Shown here in pieces: positions 42,569 to 51,017 of a stretch of 64,000 bases of DNA (its first letter is position 1; every line of letters begins with the position of its first letter). The stretch spans positions 1 through 64,000 of the forward strand of contig JBGAGO010000004.1 in the NCBI GenBank assembly GCA_044226655.1, read 5' to 3'. The position numbers and the translations under genes were made by a program. A model generated the notes under the pieces. It searched no databases and was not told the DNA's origin. It saw only the letters and a program-made list of their open reading frames with translations. The DNA comes from JBEVOS01 sp044226655. GTDB taxonomy: Bacteria > Pseudomonadota > Alphaproteobacteria > Caulobacterales > Aquidulcibacteraceae.

Positions 42569-43171
42569 TCAGGTGGCGCGGCGGCCCACGGCGACGCGGC
42601 TGGCGAGGAGCGCTGCCAGGCGCTGCGATCCGCCGGCGTCGATCTCGCCGGCGCCGCCGCGCACAATCGCCAGCAGAACCCGGTCGGGCATCAGGATCGC
42701 GAAGCCGCCATTGCTCAACCGGCAGGCGCGGCCCGGCACGCTGGGGCCCGGATCGACGGTCTTCGCGGCGGCAGTCGGCTCCGTCGGGGGCGCCTGGAGG
42801 TCCAGCTCACGGCACAGCGCCGCAAAGCGCAGCTCGGCCGTTTCGTGCGCGCGGGGGTTTAGAATGGTGGCTTCGACAACGTAATGGAGCCCGCCGACGC
42901 CGACGGCGCGCGCGCAGCGCACGCGTTCATCCTCGACGCGGTCGGACGCCATGGTGATGTAGAACGGCTGGCCGGTAATGCGCTCCGCATCGACCTCGCG
43001 CAGCAGCGTGCACGGACGGTTCGGATCCAATTGCTCGGGATCGAAGCCGTCGGCGGCGACGGGCGGACGCGCGGCCGCAGATTGTGTTGGCGGATCGCTG
43101 CGCCCGCATGCGTTCAACACCGCAAGGCATGCTGCGAGCACGACCCATTGGACTGCCAGTTTTCCCAGCAT
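42569..43171 (-). CDS. Lipoprotein of unknown function
   Basis: 200 aa with a lipobox (VLNAC) after a hydrophobic signal. The mature part has RPCTLLREVDAERITGQPF and later CRELD and GRACRLSNGGF, resembling DUF3558-like ligand-binding lipoproteins, but the match is weak. The ATG 43171 has AGGAAG upstream and opens the signal. It stands alone, upstream of tetR on the same strand with a 73-nt gap. Confidence 0.62.
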   Translation of the reverse strand: MLGKLAVQWVVLAACLAVLNACGRSDPPTQSAAARPPVAADGFDPEQLDPNRPCTLLREVDAERITGQPFYITMASDRVEDERVRCARAVGVGGLHYVVEATILNPRAHETAELRFAALCRELDLQAPPTEPTAAAKTVDPGPSVPGRACRLSNGGFAILMPDRVLLAIVRGGAGEIDAGGSQRLAALLASRVAVGRRAT

Positions 43172-43250
43172 CCGACTTCCTACAAACCAGATCGTCCCCG
43201 CTGCGGACATTAGCGCGAATGGCGCGCGTTCCTACCGGAAAATCGAGGAA

Positions 43251-44447
43251 TTACACACGCTCGATCGCGAGCGCGACGCCTTGTCCCACACCGACACAGA
43301 GCGTGCACAGCGCGCGCTTGCCGCCGCTTTTCTCCAGCGCGTGCAGCGCCGTGAGCGCGAGGCGCGCGCCGCTCATGCCAAGCGGATGCCCCAGCGCGAT
43401 GGCGCCGCCATGAGGGTTAACGTGGGGCGCATCATCGGCCACGCCGAGCCCGCGCAGCACGGCCAGACCCTGGCTCGCGAACGCTTCGTTGAGCTCGATC
43501 ACGTCGAAATCGCCGATCTTTATCCCCAGGCGCGCCATCAGCTTTTCGCTCGCGGGCACGGGGCCGACGCCCATCACGCGCGGCGCGACGCCGGCGGTGG
43601 CCATGCCGAGCACGCGGGCGCGCGGCTTGAGCCCATGCGCTTTCGCGGCCGCTTCTGACGCGAGGATCATCGCGGCGGCGCCGTCATTGACGCCCGACGC
43701 GTTGCCAGCCGTGACAGTGCCGTTGGCGCGCACGATCGGCTTCAGCTTCGCCAGCGCATCGAGCGTCGTCTCGCGCGGATGCTCGTCTTTGTCGACGATC
43801 ACGTCGCCGCTCTTGGCCTTGAGCGTGATCGGCGCGATCTCCTCGGCGAAGAAGGCGCGCGCGGCGGCGGCGCGCGCTTGGCTGCGCAGCGCGAACGCAT
43901 CCTGATCGTCGCGGCTGATCTGATGCGCTTCGGCGACGTTCTCGCCGGTCTCGGGCATCGAATCCGTGCCGTATTTCGCCTTCATTGCGGCGTTGACGAA
44001 GCGCCAACCGATGGTGGTGTCGAACACCTCAGTGCTGCGCGAGAACGCGCTGTCGGCTTTGCCCATCACGAACGGCGCGCGCGTCATGCTTTCGACGCCG
44101 CCGGCGATGGCGAGCGCCATTTCGCCTGAGCGGATGGCGCGCGCGGCCGAGCCCACAGCGTCCAGGCCCGAGGCGCACAGCCGATTGATCGTCGTGCCGG
44201 GCACGCTCTCGGGCAGGCCCGACAGCAGCGCGGCCATGCGCGCAACGTTGCGATTGTCCTCGCCGGCCTGGTTGGCGCAGCCCAGAAACACCTCCTCGAC
44301 GGCGTCCCAATCGACGCGCGAATTGCGCGCCTGGAGCGCCTTGAGCGGATGCGCGGCGAGATCGTCGGCGCGCACGCTGGCGAGCGCGCCGCCATAGCGC
44401 CCGATGGGCGTGCGGACCGCGTCGCAGATGAAGGCTTCCTGGGCCAT
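43251..44447 (-). CDS. pcaF: 3-oxoadipyl-CoA thiolase
   Basis: 398-aa thiolase. The start AFICDAVRTPIGRYGGALASVR and the stretch GCANQAGEDNRNVARMAALL match the PcaF/PaaJ subgroup closely. The acyl Cys is in NRLCASG (about 89), His in GGAIALGHPLGMSGAR and Cys in CVGVGQG. It should cleave 3-oxoadipyl-CoA to succinyl-CoA and acetyl-CoA at the end of aromatic degradation. A divergent enoyl-CoA hydratase gene lies across a repeat-containing gap, and the Rieske oxygenase at the right edge fits aromatic catabolism too. Confidence 0.85.
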   Translation of the reverse strand: MAQEAFICDAVRTPIGRYGGALASVRADDLAAHPLKALQARNSRVDWDAVEEVFLGCANQAGEDNRNVARMAALLSGLPESVPGTTINRLCASGLDAVGSAARAIRSGEMALAIAGGVESMTRAPFVMGKADSAFSRSTEVFDTTIGWRFVNAAMKAKYGTDSMPETGENVAEAHQISRDDQDAFALRSQARAAAARAFFAEEIAPITLKAKSGDVIVDKDEHPRETTLDALAKLKPIVRANGTVTAGNASGVNDGAAAMILASEAAAKAHGLKPRARVLGMATAGVAPRVMGVGPVPASEKLMARLGIKIGDFDVIELNEAFASQGLAVLRGLGVADDAPHVNPHGGAIALGHPLGMSGARLALTALHALEKSGGKRALCTLCVGVGQGVALAIERV

Positions 44448-44509
44448 GGCGTTCTCCCTGAGGGCCGCCGCTTACACCAAGACCGCCGCGGATCGCCAAT
44501 TTTTTCGTT

Positions 44510-44558
44510 CCGCCGGCTTCCAGCCGGCATATCGGGCCTGCCGGCTGGAAGCCGGCGG
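44510..44558. repeat. GTACCGCCGGCTTCC-type palindromic repeat pair
   Basis: ccgccggcttccagccggca (44510-44529) and its exact reverse complement (44539-44558) with 9 nt between. It sits in the 155-nt divergent gap between pcaF and the enoyl-CoA hydratase gene, so it is within the promoter region of both. Confidence 0.9.
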
Positions 44559-44602
44559 TGCAACCGTGTTAGGCGACGAGCCGCTTTATTTGAGGACCGC
44601 GC

Positions 44603-45409
44603 ATGACCACGCCCTTCGCCACCTACGAAAAATCCGGCCGCGTGGCCATTATCACGTTCAACCGGCCCGACAGCCGCAACGCCATCGCCAGCCATCAGGA
44701 TTGCGCCGATCTGGTCGCGGTGTTCCAGCGCGCCAATGACGATCCGGACATCAATGTCGCGATCGTCACCGGCGCGGGCTCCGCATTCTGCGCGGGCGGC
44801 GATTTGAAGGCCATGAAGGAGCGCAAGGGCATCGGCCCGCTCGCGACGCCCGCGGATACGCGGCAGAATTACAAGCGCGGCGTCCACGCCATCGCGCGCG
44901 CCATGCAGGAATTGGAAATCGCCACCATCGCGGCAGTCAACGGCCACGCCATCGGGCTGGGGCTCGACCTCGCTGTGTTGTGCGATCTGCGCATCATCTC
45001 GGAGACGGCGCGCGTGGCGTGTTCTTTCGTCAAGGTCGGCATCGTGCCGGGCGATGGCGGCGCTTGGGTGCTGCAGAAGGCGATGGGCTATTCGAAAGCC
45101 GCCGAAATGGCGCTGACGGGCGAGCAATATACGGCGCAGCAAGTGGTCGAGATGGGCCTCTTCTCCAAAGCGGTCGCGCCCGACAAGCTCATGGAGGAAG
45201 CGCGCGCGCTGGCGGACCGCATCGCGGTCAACCCGCCGCGCTCGATCCGCATGACCAAGCGCCTGCTGCGCGAAGCGCAACACGCGCGCTATGCCGACAT
45301 TCTGGAGCTTTCCGCCGCCTATCAGGCCATCGCGCACGAAACCGCCGACAATATCGAAGCCATCGACGCCTTCATCGAGAAGCGTCCGCCAAAATTTACG
45401 GGCGCGTGA
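44603..45409 (+). CDS. Enoyl-CoA hydratase/isomerase family protein
   Basis: 268-aa crotonase. Oxyanion motif SAFCAGGDL (residues 60-68), second loop NGHAIGLGLDLA (113-124) and VGIVPGDGG in the active-site region. It should hydrate or isomerise an enoyl-CoA; the PaaG/PaaF-like context beside pcaF suggests aromatic acid degradation. A 31-nt piece of its 3' end recurs at 46256. The next gene starts 2 nt after the stop. Confidence 0.87.
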   Translation: MTTPFATYEKSGRVAIITFNRPDSRNAIASHQDCADLVAVFQRANDDPDINVAIVTGAGSAFCAGGDLKAMKERKGIGPLATPADTRQNYKRGVHAIARAMQELEIATIAAVNGHAIGLGLDLAVLCDLRIISETARVACSFVKVGIVPGDGGAWVLQKAMGYSKAAEMALTGEQYTAQQVVEMGLFSKAVAPDKLMEEARALADRIAVNPPRSIRMTKRLLREAQHARYADILELSAAYQAIAHETADNIEAIDAFIEKRPPKFTGA

Positions 45410-45410
45410 C

Positions 45411-45860
45411 ATGCGCCCTTTGCAAACCGCTCTCTGCGCCTTTTACGCGTTGGTCGCCGTGGCGGCGCTCTACGCGACGTGGAGCCAAAATCTCCAAATT
45501 CTGGGCAATGGCGGGTTTTTCGAGGGATTTGCGCACTTCTGGCGGCTGACGGGCGCCAATCCAGCCGCCACATCGATCACGGTCGATATCGGCTTCTTCT
45601 TCCTGGCGGCGGCGGCCTTCATGGTGATCGAAGCGCGACGCTTGGGCGTCGGCTTCGTGTGGCTCTACATTCTGGGCGGCTTTCTGATCGCCATCAGCGT
45701 GACCTTCCCGCTGTTCATGATCGCGCGAGAATTGGAGCTTCCCCGCACGCCGGGCGCGGCGGCCGAGGCGGCCTGGACGCTCAAATGGATCGACTATCTC
45801 ATTCTCGCTCTCACGCTCGCGGGCCTCATCGCCGTGGGAACGCTGGTCTACGGCGGCTGA
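45411..45860 (+). CDS. DUF2834 membrane protein
   Basis: 149 aa with four hydrophobic segments. The loop GANPAATSITVDIGFFFLAAAAF (pattern, about residues 47-69) is typical of DUF2834. No function is known for the family. It follows the enoyl-CoA hydratase after 1 nt and is probably co-transcribed. Confidence 0.8.
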   Translation: MRPLQTALCAFYALVAVAALYATWSQNLQILGNGGFFEGFAHFWRLTGANPAATSITVDIGFFFLAAAAFMVIEARRLGVGFVWLYILGGFLIAISVTFPLFMIARELELPRTPGAAAEAAWTLKWIDYLILALTLAGLIAVGTLVYGG

Positions 45861-45864
45861 CATG

Positions 45865-45897
45865 AAAAAGGCGCGGAGAGCGATCTCCCCGCGCCTT
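45865..45897 (-). terminator. Hairpin terminator, best read on the - strand
   Basis: aaggcgcgg pairs with ccgcgcctt with three further pairs around a 4-nt loop. On the - strand the stem is followed by five T; on the + strand by AATC. It therefore fits a short - strand transcript ending here (see the small gene at 45925) and may also stop the DUF2834 transcript. Confidence 0.65.
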
Positions 45898-45924
45898 AAT
45901 CCCGGCGGGCCTGACGTTGCCGTC

Positions 45925-46035
45925 TCAACCCGTCAGCGTGCGCTGGCCGTTTTCGATGAAGGGCATCGCGACGGAAACCGTCGTGATCAGCCCAAACAAA
46001 ATCGACGCGATGCGCAGCACCAGAGGCTGCAACAC
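45925..46035 (-). CDS. Candidate 36-aa single-helix membrane peptide
   Basis: A GTG at 46035 with GGAG 7 nt upstream opens a 36-codon frame. Its product begins LQPLVLRIASILFGLITTV, a plausible membrane helix, and ends in a polar tail (ENGQRTLTG). The TGA lies 28 nt before a - strand terminator hairpin. Ribosome site, helix and terminator together support a real gene; no homologue is recognised. The surrounding 450 nt have no larger gene. Confidence 0.5.
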   Translation of the reverse strand: MLQPLVLRIASILFGLITTVSVAMPFIENGQRTLTG

Positions 46036-46089
46036 GATATTTCTCCAACATGGATGGGTCCTGTTTCTGGATCGTTGCGTAAACGTGAT

Positions 46090-46152
46090 TCAGTACTGCG
46101 CGACGATCCGCACAAATGAGACGCGCCTCGGCGCGGTGAAATTTCGAGACAT
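46090..46152 (-). CDS. Candidate 20-aa leader peptide
   Basis: ATG at 46152 with AAAAAGGAG 8 nt upstream, followed by 20 codons (MSRNFTAPRRV...VAQY) and TGA. It is basic and lies 55 nt upstream of the 36-aa peptide gene on the same strand, so the two may share a message. Evidence is only the ribosome site and position. Confidence 0.35.
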   Translation of the reverse strand: MSRNFTAPRRVSFVRIVAQY

Positions 46153-46255
46153 GTTCTGGCTCCTTTTTGGGTCTGCGCTGAATTGCGCAGGCCGCTTGGT
46201 AGAGCCGCCCGCGCCGGCGCGCCGTGACGCCGGCCACATCGCTTGGCGCAGCCCA

Positions 46256-46309
46256 CGCGAAGCGCAACACGCGCGCTATGCCGACACTATCGAAGCCGCC
46301 GGCGCGTGA
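46256..46309 (+). pseudogene. Remnant of an enoyl-CoA hydratase 3' end
   Basis: 46256-46286 is identical over 31 nt to 45269-45299 in the hydratase gene and keeps the same frame (REAQHARYAD). The following TATCGAAGCC and GGCGCGTGACAT also match the hydratase, with the sequence between missing. The first gap corresponds to loss of 51 nt between two GCCGACA copies in the parent. This looks like a partial tandem duplicate that decayed. Confidence 0.55.
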
Positions 46310-46315
46310 CATCGT

Positions 46316-46357
46316 CCCCTCTCCCCCTTGCAGGAGGAGAGGGTTAGGGTGAGGGGG
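46316..46357. repeat. Inverted repeat arm upstream of DUF559 gene 2
   Basis: Reads CCCTCTCCCCC...AGGAGAGGGTTAGGGTGAGGGGG. The reverse complement of 46731-46770 reads almost the same. Confidence 0.85.
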
Positions 46358-46380
46358 TGAGCGCGACGATCGGGGATTTC

Positions 46381-46773
46381 ATGCGCCAAGCCACACGCAG
46401 CCAAGTGCGAGCCGTGCTCTTGCGCGCAGAGCCAAGCGCTGCGGAAAAGGCGCTTTGGAAGCTCCTCCGCGACCGCCAGCTCGCCGGCGCGAAATTTCGA
46501 CGGCAACATCCGATTGACCCTTTTGTTGTCGACTTCGCCTGCGTGGAGGCCAAGCTGATCGTGGAGGTTGATGGGCTCAACCACGCGCTTGAAGAACAGC
46601 GCGTGTTCGATACGAACCGCACGGCTCATCTCGAATCTGCGGGCTGGCCCATGCTGCGCGTGAGCAATGATCAGGTGTTGTCCGACCCAAGCGGCGTCAC
46701 CATCGCGATCGCGCAAGCGCTGGCGCGGCCCCCTCACCCAACCCCTCTCCCCCTCTCGGGGGAGAGGGCTTAA
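46381..46773 (+). CDS. DUF559 domain protein (PD-(D/E)XK nuclease-like), copy 2
   Basis: 130 aa from ATG 46381, which aligns exactly with the start of copy 1; a GTG at 46357, right at the repeat, would add 8 residues. Same signature order: KFRRQHPIDPFVVDFAC, KLIVEVDGLNH, RTAHLESAGWPMLRV. The two copies are clearly homologous but far from identical, so they are not a recent duplication. The C-terminal PPHPTPLPLSGERA is encoded by the flanking repeat. Nuclease activity is inferred from the fold only. Confidence 0.87.
   Translation: MRQATRSQVRAVLLRAEPSAAEKALWKLLRDRQLAGAKFRRQHPIDPFVVDFACVEAKLIVEVDGLNHALEEQRVFDTNRTAHLESAGWPMLRVSNDQVLSDPSGVTIAIAQALARPPHPTPLPLSGERA
46731..46770. repeat. Inverted repeat arm at the 3' end of DUF559 gene 2
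   Basis: CCCTCACCCAACCCCTCTCCCCCTCTCGGGGGAGAGGG as pattern, inverted partner of 46316-46357. It is translated as the protein's C-terminus; the TAA follows directly. frmA starts 11 nt after the stop. Confidence 0.85.
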
Positions 46774-46784
46774 GGAAACCATCC

Positions 46785-47897
<1,113 letters not shown>

Positions 47898-47908
47898 AGG
47901 AGACGTCC

Positions 47909-48277
47909 ATGCCGGCGTTCAGCGAGCAGCGCCCCTTCATACCCGCCAAGGATTACGCGCGCTCACTCGATTTCTATGCGCGCCTGGGCTGGGAGATTCT
48001 CTTCAAGGGCGACGACATCGCCCTCATCGCGCGCGACGGCGCCTCGTTCTATCTGCAGGCCTATTACCAGAAGGAATGGGCGGAAAATACCATGCTCCAT
48101 TTCACGGTCGAAGACCCTGCGGCCTGGTTCGCGCTCGCCGAGCGCGTGAAGGCCGAGGGCGGCTTCGATGAGGTCCGCATCCGGGCGCCGCACCATCAGG
48201 ATTACGGCGCGACCGTGTGCCATGTGACCGATCCGGCCGGCGTGCTTCTGCATTTCTGCAAGTTCGACGAGGACTGA
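47909..48277 (+). CDS. VOC-family (glyoxalase/bleomycin-resistance-like) protein
   Basis: 122 aa with the VOC beta-alpha-beta-beta-beta pattern (RPFIPAKDYARSLDFYARLGW; VCHVTDPAGVLLHFCKF). The ATG has GAAGGAGACG upstream. Operon with frmA suggests a role in aldehyde or glutathione-adduct detoxification, but the substrate is unknown. Confidence 0.83.
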   Translation: MPAFSEQRPFIPAKDYARSLDFYARLGWEILFKGDDIALIARDGASFYLQAYYQKEWAENTMLHFTVEDPAAWFALAERVKAEGGFDEVRIRAPHHQDYGATVCHVTDPAGVLLHFCKFDED

Positions 48278-48325
48278 GCGGCGCCCCTCGTTTCCACCGC
48301 GCGAATAGCCTATGCTGCACCGGCG

Positions 48326-49315
48326 ATGCTGGTTGACGCCTTTCTGCGCCCGATCACCTATCTGCGCGTTTCGGTGACGGATCGCTGCGATCTGCGCTGC
48401 CTCTATTGCCTGGCGGAAGACCAACATTTCCTGCCCAAAGCTGATGTGCTGACGCTGGAAGAGCTCGACCGTCTGTGCAGCACGTTCATCGCGCGCGGCG
48501 TGCGCAAGCTGCGGCTGACAGGCGGCGAGCCGCTGGTGCGCAAGAATTTCCTCTGGCTGGTCGAGCGCTTGTCGCGCCATCTGGATTCGGGCGCGCTCGA
48601 AGAGCTGACGCTGACGACCAATGGCGTCGCGCTCGCGCCGCTGGCCGCGCCGCTGGCGAAAGCCGGTATGCGCCGCATCAATGTCTCGCTCGACACGCGC
48701 GACCGGGCGCGCTTTGCGCGCATCGCACGGCGCGACAAGCTGGACGCGGTGCTGGAAGGCATCGCGGCGGCGAAGGAGGCGGGGCTGCGCGTGAAGATCA
48801 ACATCGTCGCGCTCAAGGGCGAAAACGAAGACGAATTGCCCGATCTCATCCAATGGGCGCATCGCGAGGGCCATGACGCCTGCCTGATCGAAGCGATGCC
48901 GGTGGGCGAAATTGGCGTCGATCGCAGCGCGCAATTTCTGTCACTCGCCGATGTACGGCGCGACATGGAAAGCTATTGGCGCCTCACCGATCTGCCGGAC
49001 CAGACAGGCGGGCCGGCGCGCTATGTGCGCATCGAGGAGACCGGCGGGCGCCTCGGCTTCATCACGCCGCTCAGCCATAATTTCTGCGAAAGCTGCAACC
49101 GCGTGCGTCTGACCTGCACTGGCACGCTCTTCATGTGCCTCGGCCAGGATGACGCCGTCGATCTGCACGCGCCGCTGCGCGCGGACGCGACCGATTCGGC
49201 GCTGAACGCCGCCATCGATGAGGCCATGCGCTTGAAGCCGAAGGGCCATGATTTCGTGATCGCGCGCCGCGGGCCTGCCGCCGTCGCGCGGCCCATGGCG
49301 ACGACGGGCGGCTGA
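48326..49315 (+). CDS. moaA: GTP 3',8-cyclase MoaA
   Basis: 329-aa radical SAM enzyme for the first step of molybdenum cofactor synthesis. N-terminal cluster cysteines 21, 25 and 28 (CDLRCLYC), LTGGEPL, and the second cluster in NFCESCNRVRLTCTG with a further Cys (FMCLG). The C-terminus ends in the required GG. The stop overlaps moaD (TGATG). First gene of a seven-gene operon. Confidence 0.95.
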   Translation: MLVDAFLRPITYLRVSVTDRCDLRCLYCLAEDQHFLPKADVLTLEELDRLCSTFIARGVRKLRLTGGEPLVRKNFLWLVERLSRHLDSGALEELTLTTNGVALAPLAAPLAKAGMRRINVSLDTRDRARFARIARRDKLDAVLEGIAAAKEAGLRVKINIVALKGENEDELPDLIQWAHREGHDACLIEAMPVGEIGVDRSAQFLSLADVRRDMESYWRLTDLPDQTGGPARYVRIEETGGRLGFITPLSHNFCESCNRVRLTCTGTLFMCLGQDDAVDLHAPLRADATDSALNAAIDEAMRLKPKGHDFVIARRGPAAVARPMATTGG

Positions 49316-49557
49316 TGCGCGTGCTGTTCTTCGGGCGGCTCGCCGAGATCGCGGGCGGACGTACGCGCGAAGCGCCGGACGACATCGCCTCGCTCGCCGC
49401 GCTGCGCGATTATCTGACGGAGGTCGATCCCATCCTGGCGCAAGCGCTGCTCTCGGCCGGCGTGCGCGCCGCGGTGAACAAGATTGTCGCGACCGGCGAC
49501 ATTGCTTTGGCGCCTGGCGATGAGGTGGCGTTCATGCCGCCGCTGAGCGGAGGCTGA
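49315..49557 (+). CDS. moaD: Molybdopterin synthase small subunit
   Basis: 80-aa ubiquitin-like sulfur carrier ending in GG (PPLSGG), which is thiocarboxylated and donates sulfur to make molybdopterin. The start overlaps moaA by 1 nt and moaE begins 1 nt after the stop. Confidence 0.94.
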   Translation: MRVLFFGRLAEIAGGRTREAPDDIASLAALRDYLTEVDPILAQALLSAGVRAAVNKIVATGDIALAPGDEVAFMPPLSGG

Positions 49558-49558
49558 G

Positions 49559-49996
49559 ATGATCCGCGTGCAAGCCGAGCCCTTCGATGCCGCCGCCGAA
49601 CTCGCCGCACTGAGCGCCGGCGACGCCGGCGCCGTGGCGAGCTTCATCGGCCTGGTGCGCGGCGGGGAGACGCGCGAGCTCGTGCTCGAACATTATCCAG
49701 GCTTCACCGAGGCCGAGATCGCACGCATCGAGGCGGACGCCTTTGCGCGCTTCGGCCTCATCGATGCGCGCATCGTGCATCGCTACGGCGCCTTGAAGCC
49801 TGGGGAAGCCATCGTGTTTGTCGGCGCCGCTGCGAAACGTCGCCATGCCGCGCTGCAGGCCGTCGACTACATGATGGATCATCTCAAGACCGAAGCGCCG
49901 TTCTGGAAGCGCGAAATGCGCGCGGACGGCGGCCATTGGATCGAACCGCGGGCGGAGGATCGCGCCGCGCGCGCCGGCTGGGAGACAAAGAAATGA
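49559..49996 (+). CDS. moaE: Molybdopterin synthase catalytic subunit
   Basis: 145 aa. GAVASFIGLVR at residues 22-32, ELVLEHYPGFTE and HRYGALKPGE, and the catalytic Lys region DHLKTEAPFWKRE near the C-terminus, as in MoaE. Partner of MoaD in converting cyclic pyranopterin to molybdopterin. The TGA overlaps the moaB start (ATGA). Confidence 0.94.
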   Translation: MIRVQAEPFDAAAELAALSAGDAGAVASFIGLVRGGETRELVLEHYPGFTEAEIARIEADAFARFGLIDARIVHRYGALKPGEAIVFVGAAAKRRHAALQAVDYMMDHLKTEAPFWKREMRADGGHWIEPRAEDRAARAGWETKK

Positions 49997-50547
49997 CGAT
50001 CACGATCCCCGCGCCCGGCGGCAAGATCGACGAAGGCAGGCCGTTTCAGCAAGTGCGCATCGCCGTGATGACGGTGTCCGACACGCGCGACGAAGAGAGC
50101 GACACCTCCGGCCAAGTGCTGGCCGATCGCATCAAGGCGGACGGCCATATCCTCGCCGCGCGCGCCTGGGTGAAGGATGATGTCGGCGAGATTCAAGCGC
50201 AGGCCGAAGCGTGGATCGCGGCGCCGGATGTGGACGTGATCATTTCGACGGGCGGCACCGGCATCACAGGCCGCGATGTGACGCCGGAAGCGCTGCGCCC
50301 GCTGTTCGAGAAGGAAATCGACGGCTTCAACGTGATCTGGCATCTGGTGAGCTATCAGAGCGTGGGCTTGTCCACGCTGCAATCGCGCGCCTGCGCGGGC
50401 GTCGCGAACGCCACGTTCATCTTCGCCCTGCCCGGCTCGAACGGCGCCTGCAAGGACGGCTGGGACAAGGTGATCAAATGGCAGCTCGATAGCAGGCACA
50501 TGCCGTGCAACATGGTCGAGCTCATGCCGCGGCTGAACGAGCGATGA
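49993..50547 (+). CDS. moaB: Molybdopterin adenylyltransferase-like protein MoaB
   Basis: 184 aa of the MoaB/Mog fold: IAVMTVSDTRDEESDTSG and STGGTGITGRDVTPEAL, the substrate-binding loops, then GSNGACKDGW. It should activate molybdopterin with AMP before metal insertion. The start overlaps moaE by 4 nt and the end overlaps moaC by 4 nt. Confidence 0.92.
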   Translation: MTITIPAPGGKIDEGRPFQQVRIAVMTVSDTRDEESDTSGQVLADRIKADGHILAARAWVKDDVGEIQAQAEAWIAAPDVDVIISTGGTGITGRDVTPEALRPLFEKEIDGFNVIWHLVSYQSVGLSTLQSRACAGVANATFIFALPGSNGACKDGWDKVIKWQLDSRHMPCNMVELMPRLNER

Positions 50548-51017
50548 CCAAGCTAAGCCATCTCGACGCCGAAGGCCGCGCGCGCATGGTCGACGTGTCC
50601 GACAAGCCGGTCACCGCGCGCGAAGCGATCGCCGAAGGCCGCGTGCGCATGAGCGCTGAAGCGCTGGCGCTGGCGCGCGACGGAAACGCCAAGAAGGGCG
50701 ATGTGTTCGCCGCCGCGGAGCTGGCCGGCGTGATGGCGGCCAAACGCACCAGCGATCTCATTCCGCTCTGCCATCCGCTGGCGCTGAGCAGCATCAAGGT
50801 GGACGTGCGCGCCGAGGCGGATACGCTCGTCGCCACGGCCCGCGTGAAAACGACGGCACAAACCGGCGTTGAAATGGAGGCGCTCACCGCCGCCGCCATC
50901 GCCTGCCTCACGATCTACGACATGCTCAAGGCCGCCGACCGCGCCATGACGATCGAGGGCGTGCGTCTGCTTGAAAAGCGCGGCGGCGCATCGGGAGATT
51001 ACGTGCGTGAGCGGTGA
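50544..51017 (+). CDS. moaC: Cyclic pyranopterin monophosphate synthase MoaC
   Basis: 157 aa. Typical KKGDVFAAAELAGVMAAKRT, LIPLCHPL and GVEMEALTAA motifs; MoaC works with MoaA in the first step. ATGA overlap with moaB fixes the start. Its 3' end overlaps the proposed moeA start by 11 nt. Confidence 0.94.
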   Translation: MTKLSHLDAEGRARMVDVSDKPVTAREAIAEGRVRMSAEALALARDGNAKKGDVFAAAELAGVMAAKRTSDLIPLCHPLALSSIKVDVRAEADTLVATARVKTTAQTGVEMEALTAAAIACLTIYDMLKAADRAMTIEGVRLLEKRGGASGDYVRER

